Of a stretch of DNA of 64,000 bases, positions 26,995 to 36,642 are shown piece after piece. The notes under the pieces were generated by a model. It worked only from the letters and a program-made list of their open reading frames with translations, was not told the DNA's origin and did not search any database. A program made the position numbers and the translations under genes. The stretch's first letter is position 1. Every line of letters begins with the position of its first letter. Origin of the DNA: Kordiimonadales bacterium IMCC3096 (GTDB taxonomy: Bacteria; Pseudomonadota; Alphaproteobacteria; Minwuiales; Minwuiaceae); NCBI GenBank assembly GCA_016865035.1, contig CP018227.1, positions 1,458,001 to 1,522,000 of the forward strand, in the 5' to 3' direction.

Positions 26995-27878
26995 TGAGCA
27001 AGGGTCTTATTGCACTTGCCGTCCTGGTTGCGCTTGCCGGGTTCGCACTGTTCAGTTCCGTCTATACCGTGCACCAGACCCAGCAGGCCCTGCTGCTTGA
27101 GTTCGGTGCGCCGCAGCGGATCGATACCGAGCCGGGCATCCACTTCAAGATCCCGTTCGTTCAGGATGTGGTGCCCATCGAGAAGCGGATCCTGTCGCTG
27201 GACATCGAGCCGGAAGAGATCATCACCAAGGACACGAAGCGGATGGTGGTGGATGCCTTCAGCCGGTTCAAGATCACCGACCCGCTGCAGTTCTACCAGG
27301 CCGTGCGCACCACCGGTCAGGCCCGGTCGCGGCTGCAGCCGATCCTGATTTCCAGCATGCGTGCCGTGCTGGGTGATGAGGAGTTCGTGACGCTGCTGTC
27401 CGGTGAACGCTCCACCCTGATGGCCAAGATCGCCGATCAGATGAACCTGAAGGCGGGTGGTTTCGGTGTCGAGATCGTCGATGTCCGCATCAAGCGTGCC
27501 GATCTGCCGGAAGCCAACAAGAACGCCATCTTCAACCGCATGCAGACCGAACGTCAGCGTGAGGCGCGCGAGGAACGGGCACTGGGTGACGAGGAGGCGC
27601 GGCGCATCACCGCCCGTGCCGAACGTGACCGTACGGTGCTGCTGGCCGAGGCTGAGAAGCAGTCGGAGATCCTGCGTGGTGAGGGTGACGGCGCCCGTGC
27701 CGCCATCTTCAACAATGTCGCCAACCGGGATCCGGAGTTCTACTCCTTCTACCGCTCGCTGCAGGCCTACCGTGCCTCGCTCAAGGGTGACGACACGACG
27801 ATGGTGCTGAACCCGAAGTCGGACTTCTTCAGGTTCTTCGGTGACATCGGCAGCGTCCAGGGGGGTGCCGGGCGCTGA
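26994..27878 (+). CDS. hflC: protease modulator HflC
   Basis: 294 residues. N-terminal transmembrane helix (residues 4-22, LIALAVLVALAGFALFSSV), then the SPFH domain beginning TVHQTQQALLLEFGAPQRI and the conserved VDVRIKRADLPEANKNAIFNRMQTE region (read in parts), ending in a helical stretch with GEGDGARAAIFNNVAN. Partner of HflK in the FtsH-regulating complex. One-base overlap with hflK; followed 21 bases later by the DUF2065 gene, the same order as hflK-hflC-yjeT in other proteobacteria. Confidence 0.95.
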   Translation: MSKGLIALAVLVALAGFALFSSVYTVHQTQQALLLEFGAPQRIDTEPGIHFKIPFVQDVVPIEKRILSLDIEPEEIITKDTKRMVVDAFSRFKITDPLQFYQAVRTTGQARSRLQPILISSMRAVLGDEEFVTLLSGERSTLMAKIADQMNLKAGGFGVEIVDVRIKRADLPEANKNAIFNRMQTERQREAREERALGDEEARRITARAERDRTVLLAEAEKQSEILRGEGDGARAAIFNNVANRDPEFYSFYRSLQAYRASLKGDDTTMVLNPKSDFFRFFGDIGSVQGGAGR

Positions 27879-27899
27879 TCCGGATACCCCACGGGTCCG

Positions 27900-28085
27900 A
27901 TGCAGGATTTCCTGGTTGCACTGGCGCTGGTGGCGGTGATCGAGGGCGCGCTCTATGCCCTCTTTCCCGACGCCATGCGCCGGTCACTCGCCCTGGTCCT
28001 GTCACAGCCCACTGAACGCATTCGCATGATCGGCCTGGTGGCGGCGACCCTTGGGGTCGGCATGGTCTGGCTGCTGCGCGGTTGA
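27900..28085 (+). CDS. DUF2065 family small membrane protein (YjeT-like)
   Basis: 61 residues with two hydrophobic helices (FLVALALVAVIEGALYALF and IGLVAATLGVGMVWLL) joined by a short loop containing PDAMRRSL, the DUF2065 pattern. Function unknown; the gene regularly follows hflC, as Escherichia coli yjeT does, so it may belong to the same membrane complex. Its stop codon lies inside a candidate promoter for the next gene. Confidence 0.88.
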   Translation: MQDFLVALALVAVIEGALYALFPDAMRRSLALVLSQPTERIRMIGLVAATLGVGMVWLLRG

Positions 28086-28110
28086 CGATCATCTCCCGAT
28101 TTAGTACGCT
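28082..28110 (+). promoter_or_regulatory. candidate promoter for the Rieske oxygenase pair
   Basis: TTGACG (28082-28087) and TACGCT (28105-28110) are 17 bases apart; a second possible -10, TAGCTTAT, overlaps the latter. The -35 element overlaps the stop codon of the DUF2065 gene. The leader to the next ATG would be roughly 50 bases, with GGGGGAGG as ribosome site. Confidence 0.4.
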
Positions 28111-28169
28111 AGCTTATCAATTGGACGATCCCCCCTGGGGCCGTCCGGTGAGGCTCGGGGGAGGTCAAC

Positions 28170-29327
28170 ATGCGGCGCGACAGGCAGCTGGAACTGATCA
28201 GGCGTCTTCTGAAACATCAGGAAGAGGGCAGCACCGCCTATGCGCCGGAGACCTGGCGCAATGAACTCAGCGCCTATACCGATCCGGCCCGGGCGGAGCG
28301 GGAGCGGGAGATATTCTTCCGCCAGCGCCCCCTGCCCTTCGGTCTGAGCGGCCGCCTGGCCGAACCCGGCGACTATGTGACCGACAACATCGACGGCAAT
28401 CCGCTGCTGATCACGCGCGACGGCGACGGTGTCGTCCACGCCTTCCTGAACGTCTGCCGCCACCGCGGTGCGCCGGTGGCGGAGGGCTGCGGCAAGGCGA
28501 AGATGTTCGCCTGCCCCTACCATGCCTGGACCTACAATCTGGACGGCAGCCTGAAGGGCATTCCCGACGCCCGCAGCTTCGACGGTGTGGACAAGTCCGA
28601 ACTGGGCCTGACCGAGGTCCCGGCGCTGGAGAAGGACGGCATGATCTGGATCGGCCCGCTGGACCGCACCACGCCGATGCCGGAGAACCCGATGGGATCC
28701 CTGTCGGAGGAATTCGCGGAGTGGAACTTCGGCAGCTACCACTTCTTCGGCAGCTACCGCATGGTGCAGCCGATGAACTGGAAGCTGGTGATCGACACCT
28801 TCCTGGAGACCTATCACATCGATGTCCTGCACAAGAAGACCATTGCCCCCTATCTGCAGTCCAACCGCACGACCTTCGATGTCTTCGACGACCATCACCG
28901 CATGGTGGCCCCGCGCAACACGTTCTCGACCCTGAACGACGTGCCGGAGGATGAGCGGGACCTGATTACCCATGCCGCCGTCGTCTATGGCCTGTTTCCG
29001 ACGATGATCGGGGTGGTCCAGGGGGCGGCGAACATCGAGCTCTGGCGGGTCTGGCCCGACAAGCGGGGCCCCGGCTGGTCGGTGATCGAGCTTTCCGCCT
29101 ATGTGCCCGAGAAGCCGACGTCCGAGAAGGCCCGGAACTTCTGGCAGAAGAACATGCAGCTCGCCATCGACACGGTCGAGGCGGAGGATTTCGAGCTCGG
29201 CCGGATCATCCAGCAGAATGCCGAGAACGGCGCGCCGGAGCATGTCGTCTATGGCCGCAACGAACCGGCCATGAGCCACTATCACAGCCGCATCCGGGCC
29301 CATCTCGGCCTCAATTCAACCGTCTGA
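28170..29327 (+). CDS. Rieske non-haem iron oxygenase, alpha subunit (first of two)
   Basis: 385 residues. Rieske 2Fe-2S ligands are in NVCRHRGAPV and FACPYHAWTYN (CxH-x17-CxxH). The mononuclear iron site is in NWKLVIDTFLETYHIDVLH (two histidines) with the aspartate of EAEDFELGRI. This is the ring-hydroxylating dioxygenase/demethylase alpha-subunit architecture, also used by carnitine and betaine monooxygenases. It hydroxylates or demethylates an unknown substrate with electrons from a reductase that is not encoded nearby. A paralogue follows 10 bases later. Confidence 0.9.
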   Translation: MRRDRQLELIRRLLKHQEEGSTAYAPETWRNELSAYTDPARAEREREIFFRQRPLPFGLSGRLAEPGDYVTDNIDGNPLLITRDGDGVVHAFLNVCRHRGAPVAEGCGKAKMFACPYHAWTYNLDGSLKGIPDARSFDGVDKSELGLTEVPALEKDGMIWIGPLDRTTPMPENPMGSLSEEFAEWNFGSYHFFGSYRMVQPMNWKLVIDTFLETYHIDVLHKKTIAPYLQSNRTTFDVFDDHHRMVAPRNTFSTLNDVPEDERDLITHAAVVYGLFPTMIGVVQGAANIELWRVWPDKRGPGWSVIELSAYVPEKPTSEKARNFWQKNMQLAIDTVEAEDFELGRIIQQNAENGAPEHVVYGRNEPAMSHYHSRIRAHLGLNSTV

Positions 29328-29337
29328 GTCAGATACC

Positions 29338-30480
29338 ATGCGCCATGACGATCAGGTTGCGATGATCCATCGCCTGTTCGGGCATATCGATGCCGGAACG
29401 ACCAGCTATGCCGACCGACTGGGTGCCAATCCCGTCACCAGCTATACCTCGGCGGACCGGCTGGGCCGGGAACGCCACACCCTCTTCCGCGACGCGCCGC
29501 TGCTGGTGGGATTTGGCGCACGGGTGGCGAAGGCCGGTGACTATTTCGTCGAGGAGATCGACGGACGCTCCATCCTGATCACGCGCGACAAGGAAGGGGC
29601 CGTGCGCGCCTTCCACAACGTCTGCAGCCACCGCGCCGCCCCGGTGGCGCAGGGGTCCGGCAATGCCCGGCGCTTCGTCTGCCCCTATCATGCCTGGACC
29701 TACGGCCTGGACGGTGCACTGCAGACGATCCCTGACGGGCGCAGCTTCGAGGGCATGTGCAAGTCGGCGCATGGCCTGAGCGAGGTCCCGTCAGCGGAGA
29801 AGCACGGCCTGATCTTCATCCGTCCCGGCGGCGGCGATCCGATCGACGTGGACCGGCACCTGGCGGGGCTGGAGCGGGACATGGCCGCCTATGGCTTCGA
29901 CGGGTTCCATCACTACCGCAGCCTGACCATCGAACGGCAGATGAACTGGAAGCTCTGCCCGGAGACCTTCATGGAGGGCTATCACCTGCAGTACCTGCAC
30001 AGGGACTCGGTCGGACCGATCTTCTTCTCCAACCTGATGGTCTTCGATTCCTTCGGCCCGCATTCCCGCCTGACCCTGCCGCGCCGGCGCATCATGGAAC
30101 TGCGCGAGAAGCCGGAGGAGGACTGGCGGCTGATCCCGGAGACGGCGATCATCTACACCTTCTTCCCCAATGTGACGATGGTGGTGCAGGCCGGTCACGT
30201 GGAGATGTGGCGCAGCTATCCAAAGGGTGACGCCACCGACCGCTGCAAGGTGGAAGTCTCGGTCTTCACGCCGGAAGCCGTCGAGACCGAGAAGGCCAGG
30301 AAGTACTACGAGAAGAACATCGACCTGGCGATCCGCACCGTCGATGGCGAGGACTTCCCCCTCAGCGAGGCCATCCAGTCCGGCCACACCGCCCGCGCCC
30401 ACGAAGCCCTGGTCTACGGCCTGAACGAACCCGCCCTGACCCACTACCACGCCAGCCTGAACGCCAGCCTGTCGGCATAA
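29338..30480 (+). CDS. Rieske non-haem iron oxygenase, alpha subunit (second of two)
   Basis: 380 residues, a clear tandem paralogue of the previous gene. Rieske ligands lie in NVCSHRAAPV and FVCPYHAWTYG; iron ligands in NWKLCPETFMEGYHLQYLH and the aspartate of DGEDFPLSEA. Both metal sites are complete, so both proteins should be active. The pair differ enough (e.g. the region after residue 180) to suggest different substrates or a hetero-oligomer. No beta subunit, ferredoxin or reductase gene is next to them. The downstream neighbour is convergent mccA. Confidence 0.9.
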   Translation: MRHDDQVAMIHRLFGHIDAGTTSYADRLGANPVTSYTSADRLGRERHTLFRDAPLLVGFGARVAKAGDYFVEEIDGRSILITRDKEGAVRAFHNVCSHRAAPVAQGSGNARRFVCPYHAWTYGLDGALQTIPDGRSFEGMCKSAHGLSEVPSAEKHGLIFIRPGGGDPIDVDRHLAGLERDMAAYGFDGFHHYRSLTIERQMNWKLCPETFMEGYHLQYLHRDSVGPIFFSNLMVFDSFGPHSRLTLPRRRIMELREKPEEDWRLIPETAIIYTFFPNVTMVVQAGHVEMWRSYPKGDATDRCKVEVSVFTPEAVETEKARKYYEKNIDLAIRTVDGEDFPLSEAIQSGHTARAHEALVYGLNEPALTHYHASLNASLSA

Positions 30481-30528
30481 GGGACCAGTCTCTCAGCGCA
30501 GGCCGCGCGGCGGCTCAGGCGCTGTCGG

Positions 30529-32562
30529 CTATTCCTCCGTCTCGACCGCCAGCAGGACGGTGCCTTCTTCCACCTGATCGCCTTCGGCGAAGCTGACGGG
30601 GCCGATGGTGCCGTTGTGGGGGGCGGTGATGGTGTGTTCCATCTTCATGGCTTCCAGGATCAGCAGGGCATCGCCCTTGCGGACCTTCTGCCCCTCCGCC
30701 GCCATGATGCGGATCAGCTTGCCGGGCAGCGGTGCGGTGATCGCGCCCCCGGCCAGCGCATCCTCCAGATCCGCATCCATCGGGTCGATCAGTTCCAGTT
30801 TCCACTGCCCGGTCTCGCGCAGCACGGTCAGGTCGTTGCCGTCGCGGGCAACCAGCGCACTGATCCGGTGGCCGTCGAGCCGCGCCAGCAGTTCGCCCGT
30901 TTCATCCAGAGTGGCATCCGCCATGACCGAACCGCACGGCAGATCCAGCACCATGCCGCCGCCGCGCCGGTAATGCACCGTGACTTCCGTCGGGGCATCG
31001 TTGCCCGCGTAGGTCATCACCTCCCGACCGTCATCGTTCAGGCGCCAGCCATCGACCGAGTCCCAGGGACTGAAGGGGTCATTGGCGTGGGCGCGGGTCG
31101 CCGCCTTCCGGCGTTCGGCAATCACGGACAGGGTGGCCAGGGCCAGCACCGTGTCGTCAACCGGCGCAACAGGGGGCAGCAGCTCATCGCTGAACCGCTC
31201 GATGAAGCCCGTATCCAGGTCGGCGGCGTCGAAGGCCGCATGGGTGACGAGATGCTTCAGGAAGAAGATGTTGGTCACCAGCCCGGCGACGCGCGTCCGC
31301 TCCAGCAGCCCGGCCATGCGCCGGATCGCCTCCGACCGGTCCTTCCCGTGCACGATCAGCTTGGCGATCATCGGATCATAAAACGGTGTGACGCTGTCGC
31401 CTTCGCGCACGCCGGTATCGACGCGCAGGCCATTGCCGCCCGGTCCGGTGTCACCTTCGGGGAACCGCAGCCGGGTCAGCTTGCCGGTGGCGGGCAGGAA
31501 CATGCGGTTCGGATTCTCCGCATAGAGCCGTGCCTCCAGCGCGTGACCCTTGATGGTCAGTTCATCCTGCGCCAGCGGCAGGGGTTCCCCGGCCGCGACG
31601 CGGATCTGCCACTCCACCAGGTCCTGTCCGGTGATCAGTTCCGTCACCGGATGCTCCACCTGCAGGCGGGTGTTCATCTCCATGAAGTAGAAGCGGTCGG
31701 GGCTCAGCCCCTCCGACACATCGGCAATGAACTCGATCGTGCCGGCACCGTGATAGTCGATGGCACGGGCGGCAGCCACCGCCGCCTCCCCCATCGCCTG
31801 GCGCATCTCCGCCGGCATGTCGGGGGCGGGGGCTTCCTCGATCACCTTCTGGTGGCGGCGCTGGATGGAGCAGTCACGCTCGAACAGGTGAACCGCGTTG
31901 CCGTGGGTGTCACCGAAGACCTGCACCTCGATATGGCGCGGCTTGACCAGATACTTCTCGATCAGCACCCGCGCGTCACCGAAGGCATTCTTGCCCTCCC
32001 GCATCGCGCCTTCCAGGGCCTTGGTGAAGTCCTCCGCCTTGTGCACCTGGCGCATGCCCTTGCCACCGCCACCGGCGACGGCCTTGATCAGCACCGGATA
32101 GCCGATGCGCTCCGCCTCCGCTGCCAGCATCTCCGGGTCCTGGCCCTCACCGTGGTATCCGGGGACGACCGGCACGCCGGCCTTCTCCATGATCGCCTTG
32201 GCTGCATCCTTCAGACCCATGCGGCGGATCGAATCCGCGCTAGGGCCGATGAAGGTCAGACCGGCAGCGGCAATCGCATCCGCAAAGGCCGCGTTCTCCG
32301 ACAGGAAGCCATAGCCGGGATGGATCGCCTGCGCGCCGGTACGTTGCGCCGCCTCCAGCACCCGGTCGGCCAGCAGATAGCTCTTCGTCACCTCGGATTC
32401 ACCGATGCGCACGGCCTCGTCGGCCATGGCGACATGCATGGCGCCGGCGTCGGCGTCGGAATGCACAGCGACAGTGCGGATGCCCATGTGGCGGGCGGTG
32501 CGGATGACGCGGCAGGCGATCTCGCCCCGGTTCGCGATCAGGATCTTGTCGAACAATGCCAT
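30529..32562 (-). CDS. mccA: methylcrotonyl-CoA carboxylase biotin-containing alpha subunit
   Basis: 677 residues. Biotin carboxylase domain (residues 1-450: ILIANRGEIACRVIRTA, GGGGKGMR ATP loop, MEMNTRLQVEHPVTE, KVIEEAPAP), a linker BT domain, and a C-terminal biotinyl domain with the biotinylated lysine K640 in LEAMKMEH. With the adjacent carboxyltransferase it forms an acyl-CoA carboxylase; the partner identifies it as the methylcrotonyl type used in leucine and isoprenoid breakdown. It is transcribed after mccB with a 10-base gap. The other leucine genes (ivd, hydratase, lyase) are not beside it. Confidence 0.9.
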   Translation of the reverse strand: MALFDKILIANRGEIACRVIRTARHMGIRTVAVHSDADAGAMHVAMADEAVRIGESEVTKSYLLADRVLEAAQRTGAQAIHPGYGFLSENAAFADAIAAAGLTFIGPSADSIRRMGLKDAAKAIMEKAGVPVVPGYHGEGQDPEMLAAEAERIGYPVLIKAVAGGGGKGMRQVHKAEDFTKALEGAMREGKNAFGDARVLIEKYLVKPRHIEVQVFGDTHGNAVHLFERDCSIQRRHQKVIEEAPAPDMPAEMRQAMGEAAVAAARAIDYHGAGTIEFIADVSEGLSPDRFYFMEMNTRLQVEHPVTELITGQDLVEWQIRVAAGEPLPLAQDELTIKGHALEARLYAENPNRMFLPATGKLTRLRFPEGDTGPGGNGLRVDTGVREGDSVTPFYDPMIAKLIVHGKDRSEAIRRMAGLLERTRVAGLVTNIFFLKHLVTHAAFDAADLDTGFIERFSDELLPPVAPVDDTVLALATLSVIAERRKAATRAHANDPFSPWDSVDGWRLNDDGREVMTYAGNDAPTEVTVHYRRGGGMVLDLPCGSVMADATLDETGELLARLDGHRISALVARDGNDLTVLRETGQWKLELIDPMDADLEDALAGGAITAPLPGKLIRIMAAEGQKVRKGDALLILEAMKMEHTITAPHNGTIGPVSFAEGDQVEEGTVLLAVETEE

Positions 32563-32572
32563 GGTGCTGCCC

Positions 32573-34180
32573 CTACATCCGGAACACGCCGAAGGAAGTA
32601 TCCTCCAGCGGCTTGTTGATTGCGGCGGACAGGGCCAGACCCATGGTCATGCGGCTGTCTACCGGGTCCACCAGACCGTCGTCCCAGAGGTGCGAAGTGG
32701 CGAAATAGGGGTCCGACTGTTCCTCGAACTGGTCGAAGATCGGCTTCCTGAAGGCAGCCTCATCCTCTGCCGACCATTCCTCCCCGCGCCGTTCGTAGTT
32801 GGCGCGCGTGACGGTGGCGAGCACGCCTGCGGCCTGTTCCGAGCCCATCAGCGCCAGCCGGGCGGAGGGCCACATCCACAGGAAGCGGGGGCTGTAGGCC
32901 CGGCCACACATGCCGTAGTTGCCCGCACCATAGGATCCGCCGACGACCATGGTGAACTTCGGCACCTTCGTGGTGGCAACGGCGGTGACCAGCTTGGCCC
33001 CATCCTTGGCGATGCCGCCCGATTCATACTTCCGTCCTACCATGAAGCCGGAGATGTTCTGCAGGAACAGCAGCGGCACGTGACGCTGGCTGCAAAGCTC
33101 GATGAAGTGCGCGCCCTTCTTCGAGGATTCGGAAAACAGGATGCCGTTGTTGGCCACGATGCCTACCGGATAGCCCATGATGTGGGCAAAGCCGCAGACC
33201 AGCGTCGGGCCGTAGAGCTTCTTGAACTCGTCGAATTCGGAGCCGTCGACCATGCGCGCGATCAGTTCGCGCACGTCATAGGGCTGACGCACGTCCTGCG
33301 GCAGCACGCCATAGAGCTCCTCCGGATCGAATGCCGGGGCGACGGGTGCGCGGGTCTGCAGGGTGACCGGCTTCACCCGGTTCAGGTTGGCGACGATGTT
33401 GCGCGCCATGGCCAGTGCGTGGGCATCATTCATGGCGTAATGGTCGGTGACGCCGGAGGTGCGGGAATGCACATCCGCGCCCCCCAGGTCCTCGGCCGAG
33501 ACGATCTCCCCCGTCGCGGCCTTCACCAGCGGCGGGCCGCCCAGGAAGATCGTGCCCTGCTGGCGCACGATGATGGCGTCATCGGACATGGCTGGCACAT
33601 AGGCCCCGCCCGCGGTGCAACTGCCCATGACCACGGCGATCTGCGGGATGCCGCGCGCCGACATGTTGGCCTGATTGTAGAAGATGCGACCGAAATGCTC
33701 CCGGTCCGGAAATACATCCGGCCACTGCGGCAGGTTCGCGCCGCCGCTGTCGACCAGGGAAATGCAGGGCAGGTTGTTTTCCAGCGCCACTTCCTGCGCC
33801 CGGAGATGCTTCTTCACGGTCTCGCGGTAATAGGTGCCACCCTTCACCGTGGCATCGTTGCAGATGATGATGCATTCGCGGCCCGACACCCGGCCGATGC
33901 CAGTGATGATGCCGCCGGACGGCACCTCCCCGTCATACTGGCCCCAGGCAGCAAGCTGGTTCAGCTCCAGGAAAGGCGCGCCGGGATCAACCAGCGCCCG
34001 GATGCGTTCCCGCGGCAGCATCTTGCCCCGTTCCAGATGGCGCTTGCGCGACCGTTCCCCGCCGCCCTGCTTGATCTCCGCTACCCGGTCCTTCAGGCGC
34101 GCGATCTCGGCGCGCCAATGGGCCGTATTGGCCTTGAACGCGTCGGAGCGCGTATTGATCTCGGATTTGAGCACCGGCAT
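32573..34180 (-). CDS. mccB: methylcrotonyl-CoA carboxylase carboxyltransferase (beta) subunit
   Basis: 535 residues, the standard MCC beta length. Crotonase-fold carboxyltransferase signatures: [29 protein letters not shown] followed by [31 protein letters not shown], and the C-terminal half [20 protein letters not shown] with [16 protein letters not shown]. The [22 protein letters not shown] pattern distinguishes methylcrotonyl from propionyl or acetyl-CoA carboxylases. It transfers CO2 from biotin to 3-methylcrotonyl-CoA in leucine catabolism. First gene of a two-gene minus-strand operon. Confidence 0.93.
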   Translation of the reverse strand: MPVLKSEINTRSDAFKANTAHWRAEIARLKDRVAEIKQGGGERSRKRHLERGKMLPRERIRALVDPGAPFLELNQLAAWGQYDGEVPSGGIITGIGRVSGRECIIICNDATVKGGTYYRETVKKHLRAQEVALENNLPCISLVDSGGANLPQWPDVFPDREHFGRIFYNQANMSARGIPQIAVVMGSCTAGGAYVPAMSDDAIIVRQQGTIFLGGPPLVKAATGEIVSAEDLGGADVHSRTSGVTDHYAMNDAHALAMARNIVANLNRVKPVTLQTRAPVAPAFDPEELYGVLPQDVRQPYDVRELIARMVDGSEFDEFKKLYGPTLVCGFAHIMGYPVGIVANNGILFSESSKKGAHFIELCSQRHVPLLFLQNISGFMVGRKYESGGIAKDGAKLVTAVATTKVPKFTMVVGGSYGAGNYGMCGRAYSPRFLWMWPSARLALMGSEQAAGVLATVTRANYERRGEEWSAEDEAAFRKPIFDQFEEQSDPYFATSHLWDDGLVDPVDSRMTMGLALSAAINKPLEDTSFGVFRM

Positions 34181-34225
34181 CTGCAGCGATCTCCCCCCGG
34201 AGTGTTTCCTGTCCTGATGCCTCTT

Positions 34226-36499
34226 CTAGATGCCTTTGGCCGCAGGGGAAAGATCGCTATGGGCGTCGAGATCGACATAGCCCCTCCGCAGCAGCGCCGC
34301 GGCTGCGTCATCAGGCATCGGTGGTCCAAGCAGATAACCCTGGCCATGCGTCGAGCCGCGTTCCCGGACGAAGGCAAGCTGCGCGGGGGTCTCGATGCCT
34401 TCAGAAACCGTCGTGATACCCATCTTTGCCGCGAGCTCGATGATCGAACTGGTGATCGCGCGGCTTGCGGCCCGCTCCATCACGGTCCCGACAAAGTTCC
34501 GGTCGATCTTGACCTCATCGGTCGGCAGGGAGAGCAGACTGATCAGGGAGCCGTAGCCGGTGCCGAAATCATCGAGCGATATCCGCACGCCCTGGGCGCG
34601 CAGTGACTTCAGGTTGGCGTCGACACTGGTCGCAGGTTCGGAGAGCATCACGGTCTCCGTGACCTCGATCTTCAATTGTCCCGGTTCCAGATTCCGGGCA
34701 GCCAGCATCTTGATCAGATCGGCGTGCATGCCACCATTCGACAGATCCGACCAGGCCGCGTTCAGGGATATGGATGGTGTCAGCCCATACAATTCACGCC
34801 ATTGCTGCATCTGGCTGATCACCGCATCGCGCATGATGAAGCCGACCTTGCGCGACATGCTCGCATCCATCAGGGCAGGCCAGAACTGCGGCGGATCAGA
34901 CAGGGAACCGTCCGGCAGCCTCACCCTGACCAGGGCCTCGAACCCGGAGACCGATCCGTCGGAAAGCCGCACGATCGGCTGGTAGAATGGCAGGATCCGG
35001 TGCTCATCGACCGCCGCCTGCAGGAAGTCGGTGGCATTCTCCCTGATCTCGAAGCGGTCCCGCATCAGCGGATCAAAGAACACCACATCGGAATGCGGGT
35101 CATCATAGGACACCCGCAGCGCCAGATCGGCCGACCGGAGCAGCCGGTCGACCGTCGCCCCATCCTTTGGATAGATCGCGACGGAAGACTCCGGGTTGAT
35201 GTCCAGACGTCGCTGCAGCACCGCGACTTCCACGTTCAGCCGGGTCAGCAGATGCCGGCAGCGCTCCCGGATACTGTCCGCCGAGACACCTTCCGCCGTC
35301 ATGATCGAGAAGGCCTCGTAGGACGTCCGCCCCCGCGTTTCACCCTCCTGCAGATCGGTACGCAGCACGGTTGCAATATCCCGCAGCATCGCATCCATCT
35401 GTGACAGCCCATGGGACTGACGGACGGTCACGATATCCGGGATACCGACGGAAATCAGGGCGAATGGTTCATCCGGAGCACCCGCAATCCGGTCGGCCAG
35501 GTTCCGCTCGAACGCCTGGCTGTTGCTCACCCGCGTGATCGGGTCGGCATTGATGGCACTGGTCAGCCGGATCTCCGTCTCGTGCACCCCCGAGACATCA
35601 TGGACCACGCCTGCGATGCGCGCCGACCTGCCCTCTCCGGAGACTCTCTCGCCGCGCACGCGGACCTGACGGGGCAGGCCCACCGCATCGACGAAGAAGG
35701 ACTTCATGTCGAAGGGGCGCCCGACATCGCGGGCAAGACGCAATGCGTCGGCAATGCGTCTGCGTTCGCTCTCCGGATAGCGCGCCGCGACCGACCGGAA
35801 GGTCCGGGCCTGGGCCCCGGGCAAGCGGTGCAGGTCAAATGCGCCGGGGCTCAGCTTGAATGTGTTCCTGGCCAGATCCAGTTCCCAGTGACCAGCGGCC
35901 AGGGTCTCTTCAAGTCTCTGGTAGTGCTCGGCAATCTTGTTGCGCGGCGGGGACGACGGGTCCGGGGTCATCAGGGGAGTGGCTGACGGGGATGACGCGC
36001 CTCCAAGGGTGATCAGCCGTTCGACAATGCTGGCGAACCGGCAAAGCGTCGCGGTCTCCGCATCGCTGATCGTCCTTGGCTCGAAGTCAGCCACGCAGAC
36101 CGTACCGATACAGTAGCCGTCGACCGTACGGATCGGTGCACCGGCATAGGCGCGCAGATGCGGGGGACCGGTGACGAACGGATTGGTGTCGAACCGCGGA
36201 TCCTGAGGCGCGTTCTCCACCACCAGGGGGACATCATCACGGATCGTGTAGTCACAAAAGGTATTGCTGCGGGGTACCTGTCTGGCACTCAGACCATGGA
36301 TAGATTTCAGTCACTGCGTATCCCGGTCGATGAGGGAGACGAATCCCACCGGAAACCCGAGCTTCTGGCAGAGACACGCAATGATGAAATCCAGGTCCGC
36401 GTCGGCATCACTGTTCGGAAGACCCAGCCCATGCAGGGCCGCGACACGATGATCCTCGTTCTTGACCAGACGCGATTCCAACTCAACTCCAGACGACAC
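34226..36499 (-). pseudogene. GAF-PAS-GGDEF-EAL protein interrupted by an in-frame TGA
   Basis: The reading frame is continuous from a GTG at 36499 to 34226 (757 sense codons) except for one TGA at 36313-36311, codon 63. The GAF domain aligns through it: before it LGFPVGFVSLIDRDTQ, after it LKSIHGLSARQVPRSNTFC. GAF proteins normally have W after the Q (DRQW), so a TGG to TGA change is the simplest explanation. Restart at the ATG at 36223 (665 residues) would lose about half the GAF domain. A PAS-like fold follows, then a degenerate GGDEF (RTSYEAF instead of GGDEF) and an EAL domain with intact catalytic motifs (FEALVR, ETV, LDDFGTG, KIDRNF, SEGIET, HGQGYLLG). If made, it should be a c-di-GMP phosphodiesterase. 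True start uncertain. Confidence 0.7.
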
Positions 36500-36642
36500 A
36501 AGGCGCAGCCAGGAGCCACAACCCGGGGACTTAGGTACTCACATGCTACATATTAAGCACATTTTCTCTCCATGCACACGTGCACGTTTAACTGACAGAT
36601 GCATAAAAACCGCAACTATGCACTCATTGGGTGGGTAGGCCA

